Made by a program: the position numbers and the translations under genes. Of a DNA stretch of 64,000 bases, positions 63,430-64,000 are shown one piece after another. The DNA comes from Hyphococcus sp. GTDB lineage: Bacteria > Pseudomonadota > Alphaproteobacteria > Caulobacterales > Parvularculaceae. Location of the stretch: contig JANQON010000006.1 of NCBI GenBank assembly GCA_028289605.1, positions 310,001 through 374,000 of the forward strand, given 5' to 3'. Under the pieces are notes generated by a model, which saw nothing but the letters and a program-made list of their open reading frames with translations, was not told the origin of the DNA and did no database searches. The stretch's first letter is position 1. Each line of letters begins with the position of its first letter.

Positions 63430-64000
63430 ATGGCGCAATCGAAAAGCATCAACCTCGCGCTTCAGGGCGGCGGCGCCCATGGCGCTGTCTCCTGGGGCGT
63501 CGCCGACAGGATCCTCGAGGATCCGCGCTTCGACATCGACGCCATATCCGGCTCCAGCGCCGGCGCCGTCAACGCCGCCGCCGTCGCCTACGGCCTCCAT
63601 GTGGGCGGCAAGGAAGGCGCGCGCGCGTCGCTTGAGACGCTGTGGCGCGAAGTCTCCAAAGCCGGTCAGGCCTTCAGTCCGGTGCGCGCCAATCCGTTTC
63701 CATCCCTCTTCGGCAAGGACATTGTGAACGCCGTTTCCTACCAGATGTTCGACAGCGTCACGCGCACCTTCTCGCCCTATCAGCTCAATCCCTTCGGATT
63801 TAATCCGCTTAGGGACATTTTAGAAGCCTGCATCGATTTTGAGAGCCTGCAAAAATGCGACGTGACGAAACTCTTTCTCTCGGCGACTAACGTTCGCACC
63901 GGCAAGGTTCACGTCTTTGAAACAAAAGACGCCACCGTCGACGCGGTCTGCGCTTCGACATGCCTGCCCTTCCTTTTCAAGGCGGTCGAAATCAACGGGG
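63430..64000 (+). CDS. Patatin-like phospholipase, 3' end cut by window edge
   Basis: A lipid acyl hydrolase, 190 residues visible. The oxyanion hole NLALQGGGAHGAVSWGV and the nucleophile elbow SGSSAGAVNAAAVAYG are at the start, as in the patatin fold; the catalytic Asp lies beyond the window or near TKDATVDAV. The start directly follows the bdhA stop. With bdhA it may release 3-hydroxyacids or act on storage granules. Confidence 0.92.
   Translation, partial: MAQSKSINLALQGGGAHGAVSWGVADRILEDPRFDIDAISGSSAGAVNAAAVAYGLHVGGKEGARASLETLWREVSKAGQAFSPVRANPFPSLFGKDIVNAVSYQMFDSVTRTFSPYQLNPFGFNPLRDILEACIDFESLQKCDVTKLFLSATNVRTGKVHVFETKDATVDAVCASTCLPFLFKAVEING

Overview
The window reads as a 64-kb piece of an alphaproteobacterial chromosome. 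The evidence is the rpsB-tsf-pyrH-frr-uppS-cdsA-dxr-rseP-bamA-ompH-lpxD-fabZ-lpxA-lpxI-lpxB order, the use of LpxI rather than LpxH, a GTTC-N7-GTTC SOS box, clustered GANTC sites, and high GC with TTG and GTG starts. A Hyphomonadaceae or Parvularculaceae-like member is my best guess, but that is inference. Nothing suggests a plasmid or an integrated phage.

Layout. 1-8.1 kb: the 3'-truncated methylmalonate-semialdehyde dehydrogenase gene, two tandem PAS-like proteins, a 30-residue membrane protein, a Na+/Ca2+ antiporter, a pteridine-reductase-like SDR coupled to folB, a DUF3592 protein and uvrC. 8.2-25 kb (minus strand): complex I genes in the order nuoA-B-C-D-E-F-G-H-I, opened up by about a dozen accessory genes (a GFA pair, NTF2-like lipoprotein, GIY-YIG nuclease, hotdog-like and CxxC proteins, small membrane proteins, an H1-tailed HU, GNAT, GIN-domain protein). 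nuoJ-N are absent. REP-type palindromes concentrate between 17 and 24 kb. 25-39.4 kb: mostly single genes (cytochrome c, GT87, a MaoC/CitE pair, lipoproteins, a FecR fragment, Lrp, SGNH hydrolase, S9 peptidase, DUF4386, an ArsR/SdpI-like pair, DUF6090). 39.4-58.8 kb (minus): tRNA-Trp, then the lipid A, outer-membrane assembly and translation block, ending at dnaE. 58.8-64 kb: a 31-codon SOS-box-preceded membrane peptide, a degenerate receiver protein, an outer-membrane barrel gene with an in-frame TAG, an Fcy1-type cytosine deaminase, DUF1304, a DUF1439-like protein, 3-hydroxybutyrate dehydrogenase and a patatin cut by the window edge.

How genes work together. The nuo genes encode the peripheral arm plus NuoA and NuoH of complex I, so the antiporter-like membrane subunits must lie elsewhere if the complex is functional. 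The bam/lpx block links undecaprenyl phosphate, CDP-diacylglycerol, isoprenoid and lipid A synthesis to outer membrane protein assembly.

The most interesting points are: (1) the 31-residue membrane ORF with a LexA-type box just upstream of dnaE, which resembles Caulobacter SidA in size, regulation and possibly location; (2) an exact 307-bp-period tandem duplication inside the nuo cluster, which made two small membrane proteins and a 17-codon relic of the nuoF start; (3) the interrupted nuo cluster without J-N; (4) the in-frame amber codon in the barrel gene.
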